Part shown: in pieces, positions 1 to 5,790 of the stretch
Position numbering within the stretch: position 1 is the first letter of the stretch
How the letters are laid out: every line of letters starts with the position of its first letter
Assembly (NCBI GenBank): GCA_947178565.1
Contig: CAMWYV010000087.1
Coordinates: 1-5,790 of the forward strand
DNA length: 5,790 nt
DNA from: an uncultured Porphyromonadaceae bacterium
GTDB taxonomy: Bacteria > Bacteroidota > Bacteroidia > Bacteroidales > Muribaculaceae
Direction: 5' to 3'
Program-made: the position numbers and the translations under genes
Notes under the pieces: generated by a model
Told to the model about the DNA's origin: nothing
Seen by the model: the letters and a program-made list of their open reading frames with translations, nothing else
The model's database searches: none

Positions 1-21
1 AGCGTAGTAAACGCTTTTCAT
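1..21 (-). CDS. Start of an unidentified leftward gene (partial, cut by window edge)
   Basis: Only seven codons are visible on the minus strand, reading MKSVYYA from an ATG at 21-19 to the left edge. The start is supported by context rather than by homology. A TAnnTTTG-type -7 box lies at 86-79, which would place transcription start near 74 and give a leader of roughly 50 bases. The Lys after Met and the hydrophobic residues that follow could open a signal peptide or membrane segment, but seven residues cannot show this. The same frame stays open upstream to a TAA at 90-88. It contains no ATG there but has a TTG at 81-79 and a Cys-rich reading (CDLSPCDF, then CEGGHYI), so an earlier non-ATG start is possible though it would overlap the promoter box. 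I do not recognise the product. Confidence 0.35.
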
Positions 22-29
22 TATGTAAT

Positions 30-75
30 GACCACCCTCGCACCGGCTTCCTAAGAAGTCACACGGCGATAGGTC
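30..75 (-). promoter_or_regulatory. Foldable 5' leader of the leftward gene
   Basis: The stretch between the predicted transcription start and the ATG at 21 can fold into three nested helices on the minus strand. GACC (75-72) pairs with GGUC (33-30). CGCC (68-65) pairs with GGUG (44-41), with one G-U pair. CUUC (58-55) pairs with GAAG (50-47) around a UUAG tetraloop. The sequence is more GC-rich than the AT-rich DNA just upstream of the promoter. This resembles a cis-regulatory leader, but each helix is only 4 bp and no known riboswitch or ribosomal-protein leader was recognised. It could also simply be the coding extension of the gene, since the frame is open across it. Confidence 0.3.
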
Positions 76-78
76 GCA

Positions 79-86
79 CAAATGTA
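79..86 (-). promoter_or_regulatory. Bacteroidetes-type -7 box for the leftward gene
   Basis: Read on the minus strand this is TACATTTG, an exact match to the TAnnTTTG -7 consensus of Bacteroidetes sigma-ABfr promoters. No TTTG/TTG -33 element is visible at the usual 19-21 base spacing, where the minus strand is A-rich, so the promoter is only half supported. Predicted transcription start is around 74-75, and the first ATG downstream is at 21-19. Confidence 0.4.
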
Positions 87-404
87 CTTAATATTTTTGA
101 AAAGTCTTTCATTAAATGCCTATTAATGCATATTAATTTTGCTACTATATAGGCGTTTCTGAAGATAATAAAGATAAATTTACGGTAAAACTAACCGGGG
201 TTTATATCTGAACTGTGAGCAGGCACGGATTCCGGAACCAGCTATTGAGTGAAGTTTCCCCGAATATTCAGGTGAAGAAGGATTGGTAATTCAAACCTTG
301 ATTACTATTCCTGCAGAATAAATGTGTTATTTGCTAACGGACTAAATCTATGTTACAAATATAGAGCTGAGTCAAAACATATATCTTTCGTTCGGCTCCA
401 CCTT
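87..404. other. 318-base gap with no convincing gene
   Basis: This region lies between the orphan lipoprotein stop and the leftward promoter. Both strands carry frequent stops, and the longest start-less open stretches are about 25-36 codons. The flanks (87-194 and 286-404) are AT-rich, while 195-285 is visibly richer in G+C and can fold (see its own entry). Two exact TAnnTTTG boxes point inward: TAATTTTG at 134-141 on the plus strand and TATATTTG at 363-356 on the minus strand. Neither has a clear -33 element at normal spacing, and TAnnTTTG matches are expected by chance in AT-rich DNA. No strong terminator for the lipoprotein gene was found. A hairpin with one bulged T (GTAAT-T-CAA at 286-294 with TTGATTAC at 298-305) is present but has no T-run. 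Confidence 0.5.
196..262. other. Foldable GC-richer island, possible small RNA or structured 3' end
   Basis: Written on the plus strand, CGGGG (196-200) can pair with CCCCG (258-262), and AACT (211-214) with AGTT (253-256). AGC-A-GG (218-223) can pair with CC-A-GCT (238-243), and CGG (226-228) with CCG (232-234) around an ATT loop. CTGAA (208-212) can alternatively pair with TTCAG (267-271), crossing the GGGG/CCCC helix and making a pseudoknot or a switch. The minus-strand copy is followed by TTAGTTTT (194-187), a weak terminator-like tail, so it might be the 3' end of the lipoprotein transcript. Strand, ends and function are unknown. The chance of fortuitous folding is real because most helices are short. 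Confidence 0.25.
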
Positions 405-893
405 TTAGTTGAGAGGCGCATCGCTATTGATGAGGCGGGTAACCTGAACTATTTCTGTTGCCGTGCGCTTTTTGTTTTTAGCCACAAACTCAAAAGTATC
501 TACTATAGTAATTGAGGATGCATCGCTACCGGGGGATATCCTTTCAAATGTGAAAACAACCGTATTAGAGCTTATTACTTTTGCACTCCAGTGCCCTTTT
601 GCTGACACATACTCGGTCAATACCTCACCTTCAAAATTCTCAATATGTACACTTGCAGCACCGGCACACGAAATTACCAGTGAACTCTCCTTACTATTAG
701 CAGCTATCCAGTACATTGTCGATGTTTCGGAAAAATCCGTATAATAGTGATCAAACTGCACATTCTCAGAAATCGACATTTTATCGAGAAAAAATAGCAA
801 TTCATAATCATCTTCGTCACAAGCGGTAAGAGCAAATAGTGAGACCAGCGAGAGTAGCGCGAACTGAACAGAACGCTTGATATTTTTCAACAT
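405..893 (-). CDS. Small orphan lipoprotein, unknown function
   Basis: The product is 162 aa. It opens with a basic n-region (Lys3, Lys6, Arg7), a hydrophobic stretch at about 9-23 and the lipobox LTAC ending at Cys25, so it should be cleaved to a 138-residue lipidated mature protein. DEDD (26-29) follows the lipid cysteine directly. In Bacteroidetes, acidic residues there act as a lipoprotein export signal to the cell surface, so surface exposure is likely. The rest alternates hydrophobic and polar residues as in a single beta-sandwich domain (for example 71-76 SLVISC, 111-117 TVVFTFE, 131-137 VDTFEFV), but I recognise no family. Only one cysteine (Cys76) lies in the mature domain. The ATG at 893 is chosen because it gives the full signal peptide; the next in-frame Met is residue 39. 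It lies 78 bases after gpmI, separated by a terminator, so it is probably its own transcription unit. Confidence 0.75.
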   Translation of the reverse strand: MLKNIKRSVQFALLSLVSLFALTACDEDDYELLFFLDKMSISENVQFDHYYTDFSETSTMYWIAANSKESSLVISCAGAASVHIENFEGEVLTEYVSAKGHWSAKVISSNTVVFTFERISPGSDASSITIVDTFEFVAKNKKRTATEIVQVTRLINSDAPLN

Positions 894-898
894 AACAT

Positions 899-931
899 TA
901 AAGTTAAAAAGAGGCTGAGATAAATACCAAT
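899..931 (-). promoter_or_regulatory. Candidate promoter of the small lipoprotein gene
   Basis: On the minus strand, ATTG (931-928) is followed after 21 bases by TAACTTTA (906-899). TAACTTTA matches TAnnTTTG at five of its six fixed positions (the final G is A), and the spacing fits a Bacteroidetes -33/-7 promoter. Only 5 bases separate the -7 box from the ATG at 893, so transcription would begin almost at the start codon. The two elements sit in the loop and T-run of the gpmI terminator. The alternative is that the lipoprotein is expressed by read-through from gpmI. Confidence 0.35.
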
Positions 932-949
932 TTTTTGTCTCAGCCTCTT
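906..949 (-). terminator. Intrinsic terminator of gpmI
   Basis: AAGAGGCTGAGA (949-938 on the minus strand) and TCTCAGCCTCTT (920-909) form a perfect 12-bp stem with a 17-base loop. The stem end merges into a run of five T (910-906). The hairpin starts 22 bases after the gpmI stop codon. There is no T-run on the plus-strand side, so it acts leftward. Confidence 0.85.
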
Positions 950-971
950 GTTATTCCGTGATATAACTCTT

Positions 972-2486
972 TTATTTAATAAGGGAGTGACCGGTCATTT
1001 CCGCCGGCTGCTCAAGCCCCATAATATCAAGGATTGTGGGAGCTACGTCTGCGAGTTTACCATTCTCTACTTCAGCATCCTTACGCTCAGTCACATATAC
1101 ACATGGAACAGGGTTGAGCGAGTGAGCTGTATTGGGGGTGCCGTCTGGATTAACCGCATTGTCGGCATTACCGTGGTCTGCGATAATAATCACCTCATAT
1201 CCGGCAGCCTTCGCAGCCTCAACAGTGCGCTCAACACATTTATCAACAGCCTTGACAGCTTTTTCAATAGCCTCGTAAACACCGGTATGACCTACCATAT
1301 CGCCATTGGCATAATTAACAACGATGAAATCAAACTTCTCACTCTTAATAGCGTCAACGAGTTTGTCGCATACCTCAAACGCACTCATTTCGGGCTTGAG
1401 GTCATAGGTAGCTACTTTAGGAGATGCCACCAGTATTCTCTCCTCTCCCTCATAGGGTTCTTCCCTACCGCCATTGAAGAAGAAAGTAACATGAGCATAC
1501 TTTTCTGTCTCAGCGATATGGAGCTGCTTTTTGTCAAGGTGTGAAAGGTATTCACCGAGAGTATTGTTAACATTTTCTTTATCGAAAAGAATATGAACGC
1601 CTTTAAATGATGCATCATAAGGGGTCATGCAATAGTATTGCAGACCGGGAATAACCTTCATGTCAGCTTCGGGTATGTCATGCTGAGTGAGAGCCACAGT
1701 AAGCTCTTTGGCACGGTCATTACGGTAGTTGAAGAAAATCACGGCATCATCAGGCTTGATAGTTCCGTCAACTGTAGAGTTATTGATGGGTTTTACAAAT
1801 TCATCAGTAATATCTTCATCATACGACTCCTGCATAGCCTTGACCATATCGGTAGCCTGCTTGCCTTCACCGTGAACAAGTAGATCGTATGCTACTTTGA
1901 CACGCTCCCAACGTTTGTCACGATCCATAGCGTAATAGCGTCCGATTATCGATGCGATTGTGCCGGCACTCTTCTCGCAATGGTCACGAAGCTGCTCTAT
2001 GAAACCTTTACCGCTGCGGGGATCGGTATCACGGCCATCCATGAAACAGTGAATATAAACCTTTTCGAGTCCGTATGCTTTAGCAATGTCACAGAGCGCG
2101 AAAAGATGGTCAAGAGATGAGTGTACACCACCATTGGAAGTAAGACCCATAAAGTGAATTGCCTTACCGTTATCGCGGGCATAAGAGAATGCGCTCTTAA
2201 TTTCAGGATTATCCATGATAGAGCCATCCTTACAAGCCTTGTTAATCTTCACAAGATCCTGATATACAACGCGACCGGCACCGATGTTGAGGTGACCGAC
2301 CTCACTGTTACCCATCTGACCGTCAGGCAATCCGACATTTTCGCCGCTTGCCTGAAGCTCGGAATTAGGATATGTTTCTGTAAGATAATCCCAGTAAGGA
2401 GTGGGAGTAGAATAAATAACATCGCTCTTGGTATGGTTGCCAATGCCCCAACCGTCGAGAATCATCAGTAATGCTTTCTTAGCCAT
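972..2486 (-). CDS. gpmI: 2,3-bisphosphoglycerate-independent phosphoglycerate mutase
   Basis: This is a 504-residue cytosolic enzyme, the normal length for iPGM. It interconverts 3- and 2-phosphoglycerate in glycolysis and gluconeogenesis through a phosphoserine intermediate and two Mn2+ ions. It belongs to the alkaline phosphatase superfamily, with the phosphotransferase domain inserted in the phosphatase domain. Visible motifs are DGWG (Asp11, metal), GNSEVGH (Ser61, the phosphorylated nucleophile), GGVHSS (His122), DGRDTDP (150-156), GRYYAMDRD (182-190), RNDR (255-258), Glu328-Lys329, NGDMVGH (Asp396, His400, metal), ADHGN (Asp437, His438, metal) and TAHS (His455, metal). Nothing essential is missing. 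The frame is open upstream to an ATG at 2549, but the start at 2486 ([10 protein letters not shown]) matches the family N-terminus, and the 21-codon extension would run across a -7 box. The gene lies 73 bases after the GH92 pair with its own likely promoter and terminator, so it is probably monocistronic. Confidence 0.97.
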   Translation of the reverse strand: MAKKALLMILDGWGIGNHTKSDVIYSTPTPYWDYLTETYPNSELQASGENVGLPDGQMGNSEVGHLNIGAGRVVYQDLVKINKACKDGSIMDNPEIKSAFSYARDNGKAIHFMGLTSNGGVHSSLDHLFALCDIAKAYGLEKVYIHCFMDGRDTDPRSGKGFIEQLRDHCEKSAGTIASIIGRYYAMDRDKRWERVKVAYDLLVHGEGKQATDMVKAMQESYDEDITDEFVKPINNSTVDGTIKPDDAVIFFNYRNDRAKELTVALTQHDIPEADMKVIPGLQYYCMTPYDASFKGVHILFDKENVNNTLGEYLSHLDKKQLHIAETEKYAHVTFFFNGGREEPYEGEERILVASPKVATYDLKPEMSAFEVCDKLVDAIKSEKFDFIVVNYANGDMVGHTGVYEAIEKAVKAVDKCVERTVEAAKAAGYEVIIIADHGNADNAVNPDGTPNTAHSLNPVPCVYVTERKDAEVENGKLADVAPTILDIMGLEQPAEMTGHSLIK

Positions 2487-2515
2487 ATTATATTGCTTTT
2501 TGATTTTCAATGTCA

Positions 2516-2523
2516 CAAAGGTA
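2516..2523 (-). promoter_or_regulatory. -7 box of the gpmI promoter
   Basis: The minus strand reads TACCTTTG, an exact TAnnTTTG match, in the gap between the GH92 pair and gpmI. Predicted transcription start is near 2511, giving a leader of about 24 bases that is A-rich and has no Shine-Dalgarno sequence, as is normal in Bacteroidetes. At the expected -33 distance (about 2544-2547) the minus strand reads GGCG, so no -33 element is apparent. The box lies upstream of the chosen start codon and supports that choice. Confidence 0.5.
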
Positions 2524-2559
2524 CGAATTATTTCATAAACAGTCGCCACTGCAAGAAGT

Positions 2560-4689
2560 TCAGGTCTCCAATCTGTCTGTCATTTCAAATTCAAGCATTC
2601 CGCCACTCATTATGTCGCTATGGCGAATAAAACTGTAATCATAAGGCTTGCCATTAAGTTTAACGGAGCGGATATATCTTTTCCGTGTGGAAACACCTGG
2701 AGCCTTTATGACGAAGGTTCCTCCGGGAACGGCTATTTCGACATACTCATATCTCGGTGTGCCAAACTGATACACTCCACCCGCAGGCACTACAGGATAA
2801 AAACCGAGAGCTGACATAACATACCATGCCGACATCTGCCCCGCATCCTCGTTTCCGCAGAGACCGTCAGGTTTATCAGTGTACATTTCATCAAGAATCT
2901 TCACAACCAGATCGGCTGTTTTATCCGGCTGACCAAGCATACTATATATATAAAGTGTATGATGACCCGGTTCATTGCCGTGAGCATATTGTCCTATCAG
3001 CCCGGTAATATCCGGAGAAGCATCCCCGGTGAGAACAGAGGGTGCAACAAAGAGTGAATCAAGTTTGGCAAGCATCGCAGAGTCAGAACCGAAACAATCA
3101 CGCAAACCTGAAATATCATGAGGTGCAAGCCAGGTATATTGCCATGCATTGCCCTCGCAATAATCATCTACACGGTGAGTTGTAGAGAACGGGTCAAACG
3201 GAGTTCTCCACTTCCCTTCGCTATCCTTACCGCGAATAAATGCGGTGGATTTGTCAAAGAAAGTGCGGTATGAATGACTACGACGGGTAAACTCATCCGC
3301 AGTAGCGGAATCACCTATAGCGGCAGCGGCATTTGCGAGCGCTGCATCGGCAATAGCATATTCCATATCGTAAGCAACAGCCTCATTAAACATATTACAT
3401 GGAATATAGCCGTGTCGCTGCCTGAGCGCTCCACCTCTCGCAGTGTCGTTTGCGGTAGCTATCATAGCTTTCATCGCCTTTTCAATATCTATTCCATCAA
3501 GATTCTTGACAACCGCGTCGGCAACAGGAATGATACCGGGATTACCAACCATGCAATCTGTTTCGCAGCCCCACAGATGCCATACAGGCAGCCTGCCCTG
3601 CTTATCAAATATAGCAAGCATATCATTCACCATATCGGCGGAAAGTTCCGGTTGAATTATGGTAAGCAAGGGCATTTCTGCACGATAAGTATCCCACAGA
3701 GAGTATGTTGTAAACGCCGGCACAGAATCGACATCGCTCATAATCGCCGGCATGAACATGGAGTGATAGAGAGCTGTGTAAAACTTTTTCAACTCAACAG
3801 TATCGGTGGATGAAATATTTATCTTACCCAACTCCTTATTCCATTTTTTATCAGCCTGCGAAGCGACAGAATCAAAGTTCCAACCGGGCAATTCAGCCGC
3901 GAGATTGGCTTTTGCAGCCGCAATCGAGGTCGGCGACAGAGCTACTTTCACCAAAATTTCTCTTGCTTCCCCTGCCGGGAAATCCACCCTGCCATACATA
4001 TCCCGCTCTCCATGCAGAGTAAGAGAGTCAAACGGCTCAGAGAATTGTGCGGCGAAATAAACTTTCTGATCTGATGACCAGCCGGTTGAAAATCTATATC
4101 CGGTTATCATATCATTGCCTTCCGCCACAATTTCCGTTTCCACCGGTCTGTCCCAACATCCTCCGTTCTGCAAATCAAAGACTATCGCTGCGGAATCTGT
4201 CTGAGGAAACTTGTAGCGGTGAAAACCGACTCGCTCGGTGGCAGTGAGTTCAACATCAATGCCGTATCGCTCAAGAGGCACGCTATAGTAGCCCGGGCGA
4301 ACAATCTGACGGGAACGGATACCGTAGCTCCAAAGACCACTTTGCGGATCATCAAAATTGCCACGGGCATATTTCACATCTCCAATAACAGGCATTACTG
4401 TAATATCAAACAGATCCCCTACTCCCGTGCCACTGAGATGAGTGTGAGAAAAGCCGATAATTGAGCTGTCGCTATCGTGGTAGCCCGAAGTCCAGTCCCA
4501 TGCTTGGGTTATCGCCGTAGGACCAAGCTGCACCATACCGAATGGCACATTAGCGCCAACAAATACGTGTCCATGACCACCACTACCTATAAGCGGATCA
4601 ACATACAGAGTCAGACTATTTTCATCCTCAACAGAAGAGCAAGCGGAGAATATAGCCAAACAAACTGTCGCAATTAATATTTTCTTCAT
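2560..4689 (-). CDS. GH92 exo-alpha-mannosidase, lipoprotein
   Basis: The product is 709 aa, within the usual GH92 range. GH92 enzymes are calcium-dependent, inverting exo-alpha-mannosidases that act on N-glycans or yeast mannan. The N-terminus is a lipoprotein signal with Cys17 in FSAC; EDE at 21-23 may act as a surface-export signal, so it should sit on the outer membrane. The N-terminal beta-sandwich (about 28-260) carries [11 protein letters not shown] (29-39) and GFSHTHLSG (79-87). The (alpha/alpha)6 catalytic domain (about 290-705) carries WDTYR (332-336), [11 protein letters not shown] (375-385), EGNAWQYTW (512-520), GNEPGHH (571-577), [11 protein letters not shown] (612-622) and GFYPV (629-633). 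From family knowledge, Glu512 is the likely general acid, and the acidic residues of GNEDAG belong to the base side of the active site. The start overlaps the stop of the upstream GH92 by 4 bases, implying coupled translation. GNEPGHH resembles the alpha-1,2-type branch, but linkage specificity is inference. Confidence 0.95.
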   Translation of the reverse strand: MKKILIATVCLAIFSACSSVEDENSLTLYVDPLIGSGGHGHVFVGANVPFGMVQLGPTAITQAWDWTSGYHDSDSSIIGFSHTHLSGTGVGDLFDITVMPVIGDVKYARGNFDDPQSGLWSYGIRSRQIVRPGYYSVPLERYGIDVELTATERVGFHRYKFPQTDSAAIVFDLQNGGCWDRPVETEIVAEGNDMITGYRFSTGWSSDQKVYFAAQFSEPFDSLTLHGERDMYGRVDFPAGEAREILVKVALSPTSIAAAKANLAAELPGWNFDSVASQADKKWNKELGKINISSTDTVELKKFYTALYHSMFMPAIMSDVDSVPAFTTYSLWDTYRAEMPLLTIIQPELSADMVNDMLAIFDKQGRLPVWHLWGCETDCMVGNPGIIPVADAVVKNLDGIDIEKAMKAMIATANDTARGGALRQRHGYIPCNMFNEAVAYDMEYAIADAALANAAAAIGDSATADEFTRRSHSYRTFFDKSTAFIRGKDSEGKWRTPFDPFSTTHRVDDYCEGNAWQYTWLAPHDISGLRDCFGSDSAMLAKLDSLFVAPSVLTGDASPDITGLIGQYAHGNEPGHHTLYIYSMLGQPDKTADLVVKILDEMYTDKPDGLCGNEDAGQMSAWYVMSALGFYPVVPAGGVYQFGTPRYEYVEIAVPGGTFVIKAPGVSTRKRYIRSVKLNGKPYDYSFIRHSDIMSGGMLEFEMTDRLET
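4686..4689 (-). promoter_or_regulatory. ATGA stop/start overlap coupling the two GH92 genes
   Basis: On the minus strand ATGA contains the ATG of the downstream GH92 (4689-4687) and the TGA of the upstream GH92 (4688-4686). Such an overlap indicates one mRNA and re-initiation by the terminating ribosome, and it fixes the downstream start. The lipoprotein signal right after this ATG agrees. Confidence 0.75.
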
Positions 4690-5790
4690 TTTTTCGGAGC
4701 GGTTGTAAGTTTATACTCCAGTTTGCCTCCCTTTACGAGTTCGTCATGAGATATTCGGTAATTTTTCAGAGGTTTGCCACCGAGATACATATTTTCAACA
4801 TAAATTGCTTCAGGAGATGTGCGCTCAGCCGAAATCTCAAGCATTTTGCCATCGCCCAAATCAATTTCCACTTCGTCAAACACAGGAGAAGTGAGAGTAT
4901 AGAATGGTTCACCCGGTGCATCGGGATAGAATCCCATCATTGAAAAGAGCGCCCATGCTGACATAGTGCCGGTATCATCGTTTCCGGGAATACCGTCCGG
5001 CTTGTCAGTGAAATATTTTGAAAGCAAACGATTGACCAACTGCTGAGTGCGCCACTCCTCGCCTTTGAAACGGCTGAAGAGATAAGGATATGCTATATCA
5101 GGTTCATTCGCAGGATCGTAGAGAGTGGAATCAAACACCATCTGCAACTTATCCACAAATTTCTTTTTACCACCCATCAATTTTGCCAGCCCTTCTACAT
5201 CGTGTGGCACAAAGAAAGTATAGTTCCACGCGCTACCCTCATGGAATCCGGGAACCTCCTCAAAATTTTCTCCCTGACGAGGATTGAACGGTGTGAGGAA
5301 TTTGCCGTCGTCAAGTTTGGGACGAAGGGTGCCGCTTTCTGTGGAATAATATTTTTTATAACCTTCAGCCCGTTTGCGCAGTTCGGCGGCAAATTCCTTG
5401 TCTCCCCTCTGCTCCGCAATCCAGGCGAGAGCCGCGTCAGCCACATAATATTCAAGTGCATGACTCACCGAATTATCACCGCTCATATCACCTGAATAAT
5501 AACCTAACGGCACGTAACCCAACTCAATATACGGGTCTATATCAGGACGCATGGGATTGAAAGCTCCAGGGGTTGTAGCGCTTCTCTTCATCGCAATATA
5601 TGCAGAATCAATATCAAAGTCTGTGAGTCCTTTTCTATATGTATCAACAATCACAGGAATCGCCGGATCACCTTCCATTGTAAAGGTTTCCCTGCCATAA
5701 AGTTCCCACTTAGGCAGCCAACCCCATTCCTTAGACATATCAACCATACTCCTCACCATATCCAGTTGACGCTCGGGATAGACCAGTGTA
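4686..5790 (-). CDS. GH92 exo-alpha-mannosidase, 3' part only (cut by window edge)
   Basis: The visible part is 367 codons, and the frame stays open through the right edge. The ATG at 5759 is internal, because the ten codons before it (TLVYPERQLD) continue a GH92 core. GH92 proteins usually exceed 700 aa, so about half the protein, including the N-terminal beta-sandwich and any signal peptide, lies beyond the window. Numbered from the Met at 5759, visible motifs are WGWLPKWELYGRETFTMEGDP (12-32, in the catalytic barrel), FHEGSAWNYTFFVPHD (172-187), ANEPDIAYPY (217-226) and GNDDTGTMSAW (259-269). Glu174 (codon 5240-5238) is the expected general acid, and Asp261/Asp262 lie in the base-side motif. 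It is clearly a different GH92 subgroup from its downstream neighbour: ANEPDIAYPY replaces GNEPGHH, and ETFTMEGDP replaces ETDCMVGNP. The two are therefore likely to cut different mannosyl linkages in the same glycan. Confidence 0.95.
   Translation of the reverse strand, partial: TLVYPERQLDMVRSMVDMSKEWGWLPKWELYGRETFTMEGDPAIPVIVDTYRKGLTDFDIDSAYIAMKRSATTPGAFNPMRPDIDPYIELGYVPLGYYSGDMSGDNSVSHALEYYVADAALAWIAEQRGDKEFAAELRKRAEGYKKYYSTESGTLRPKLDDGKFLTPFNPRQGENFEEVPGFHEGSAWNYTFFVPHDVEGLAKLMGGKKKFVDKLQMVFDSTLYDPANEPDIAYPYLFSRFKGEEWRTQQLVNRLLSKYFTDKPDGIPGNDDTGTMSAWALFSMMGFYPDAPGEPFYTLTSPVFDEVEIDLGDGKMLEISAERTSPEAIYVENMYLGGKPLKNYRISHDELVKGGKLEYKLTTAPKK

Noticed and set aside
34..51. GGAAGCCGGTGCGAG on the minus strand resembles part of a cobalamin riboswitch core.
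   Set aside because: The partner CCGG arm and the B12-box are missing, and the leader is far too short for that class.
217..243. GAGCAGG...CCGGAACCAGC looked briefly like an SRP RNA helix 8 tip.
   Set aside because: The CCGG does not lie in a GGAA tetraloop context, and the asymmetric loop sequence of SRP RNA is not present on either strand.
364..398. GAGC (398-395) and GCTC (367-364) on the minus strand as a terminator after the lipoprotein gene.
   Set aside because: The stem is 4 bp with a 27-base loop and there is no T-run, so it is not a credible terminator.
911..928. GGCTGAGATAAATACC on the plus strand resembles the 5' half of a TPP riboswitch (thi-box).
   Set aside because: The required second half (a GAACCTGA-like segment and closing helix) is absent. 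The GGCTGAGA is fully explained as one arm of the 12-bp gpmI terminator stem, and no plus-strand gene follows.
948..1544. A 198-codon open frame on the plus strand opposite gpmI.
   Set aside because: It is antisense to the well-supported, fully conserved gpmI coding sequence and shows no recognisable domain or promoter.
2540..2551. A hairpin CAGT-GGCG-ACTG on the minus strand followed by TTTA, just after the GH92 stop, as a terminator.
   Set aside because: Only 4 bp of stem and three T residues are too weak to call. The bases also lie where the gpmI promoter -33 region would be.
3274..3813. A 179-codon open frame on the plus strand opposite the complete GH92 gene.
   Set aside because: It lies entirely opposite conserved GH92 catalytic sequence. 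Its reading is Cys/His/Arg-rich, as expected from a shadow frame.

Overview
The window looks like a piece of a gut Bacteroidales chromosome. This is inferred from two tandem family 92 glycoside hydrolases (GH92 alpha-mannosidases, abundant in that order), lipoprotein signals with acidic residues just after the lipid cysteine, TAnnTTTG-type -7 promoter boxes, and A-rich starts without Shine-Dalgarno sites. A Muribaculaceae or Bacteroidaceae member is plausible, but the genus cannot be fixed from the sequence alone. Every supported gene lies on the minus strand, so transcription runs from right to left.

Right part (5790 to 2560): two GH92 genes in tandem. The upstream one is cut by the right edge, so only its C-terminal half is visible. 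Its stop codon overlaps the start of the next gene in an ATGA. The second gene is complete (709 aa) and begins with a lipoprotein signal. The pair probably removes mannose from host N-glycans or yeast mannan as part of a larger glycan-use operon. No SusC/SusD genes fall inside the window, so that last step is inference.

Middle (2486 to 972): a complete cofactor-independent phosphoglycerate mutase (gpmI) with all metal and catalytic motifs. It has its own -7 box in the 73-base gap after the GH92 pair, and a strong intrinsic terminator 22 bases past its stop. It is a glycolytic housekeeping gene, unrelated in function to its mannosidase neighbours apart from central sugar metabolism.

Left part (893 to 1): a small orphan lipoprotein (162 aa) starts 12 bases after the terminator T-run. 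Its best promoter match lies inside the terminator, which would give an almost leaderless mRNA. Then comes a 318-base stretch (87-404) without a convincing gene. It is AT-rich except for a more GC-rich, foldable island at about 195-285, with one -7 box on each side pointing into it. At the extreme left, a -7 box and a foldable 5' leader precede an ATG at 21 whose gene continues off the window.

No insertion sequence, CRISPR array, tRNA or rRNA was seen. The least explained parts are the 195-285 island, the 30-75 leader and the terminator/promoter overlap at 899-949.
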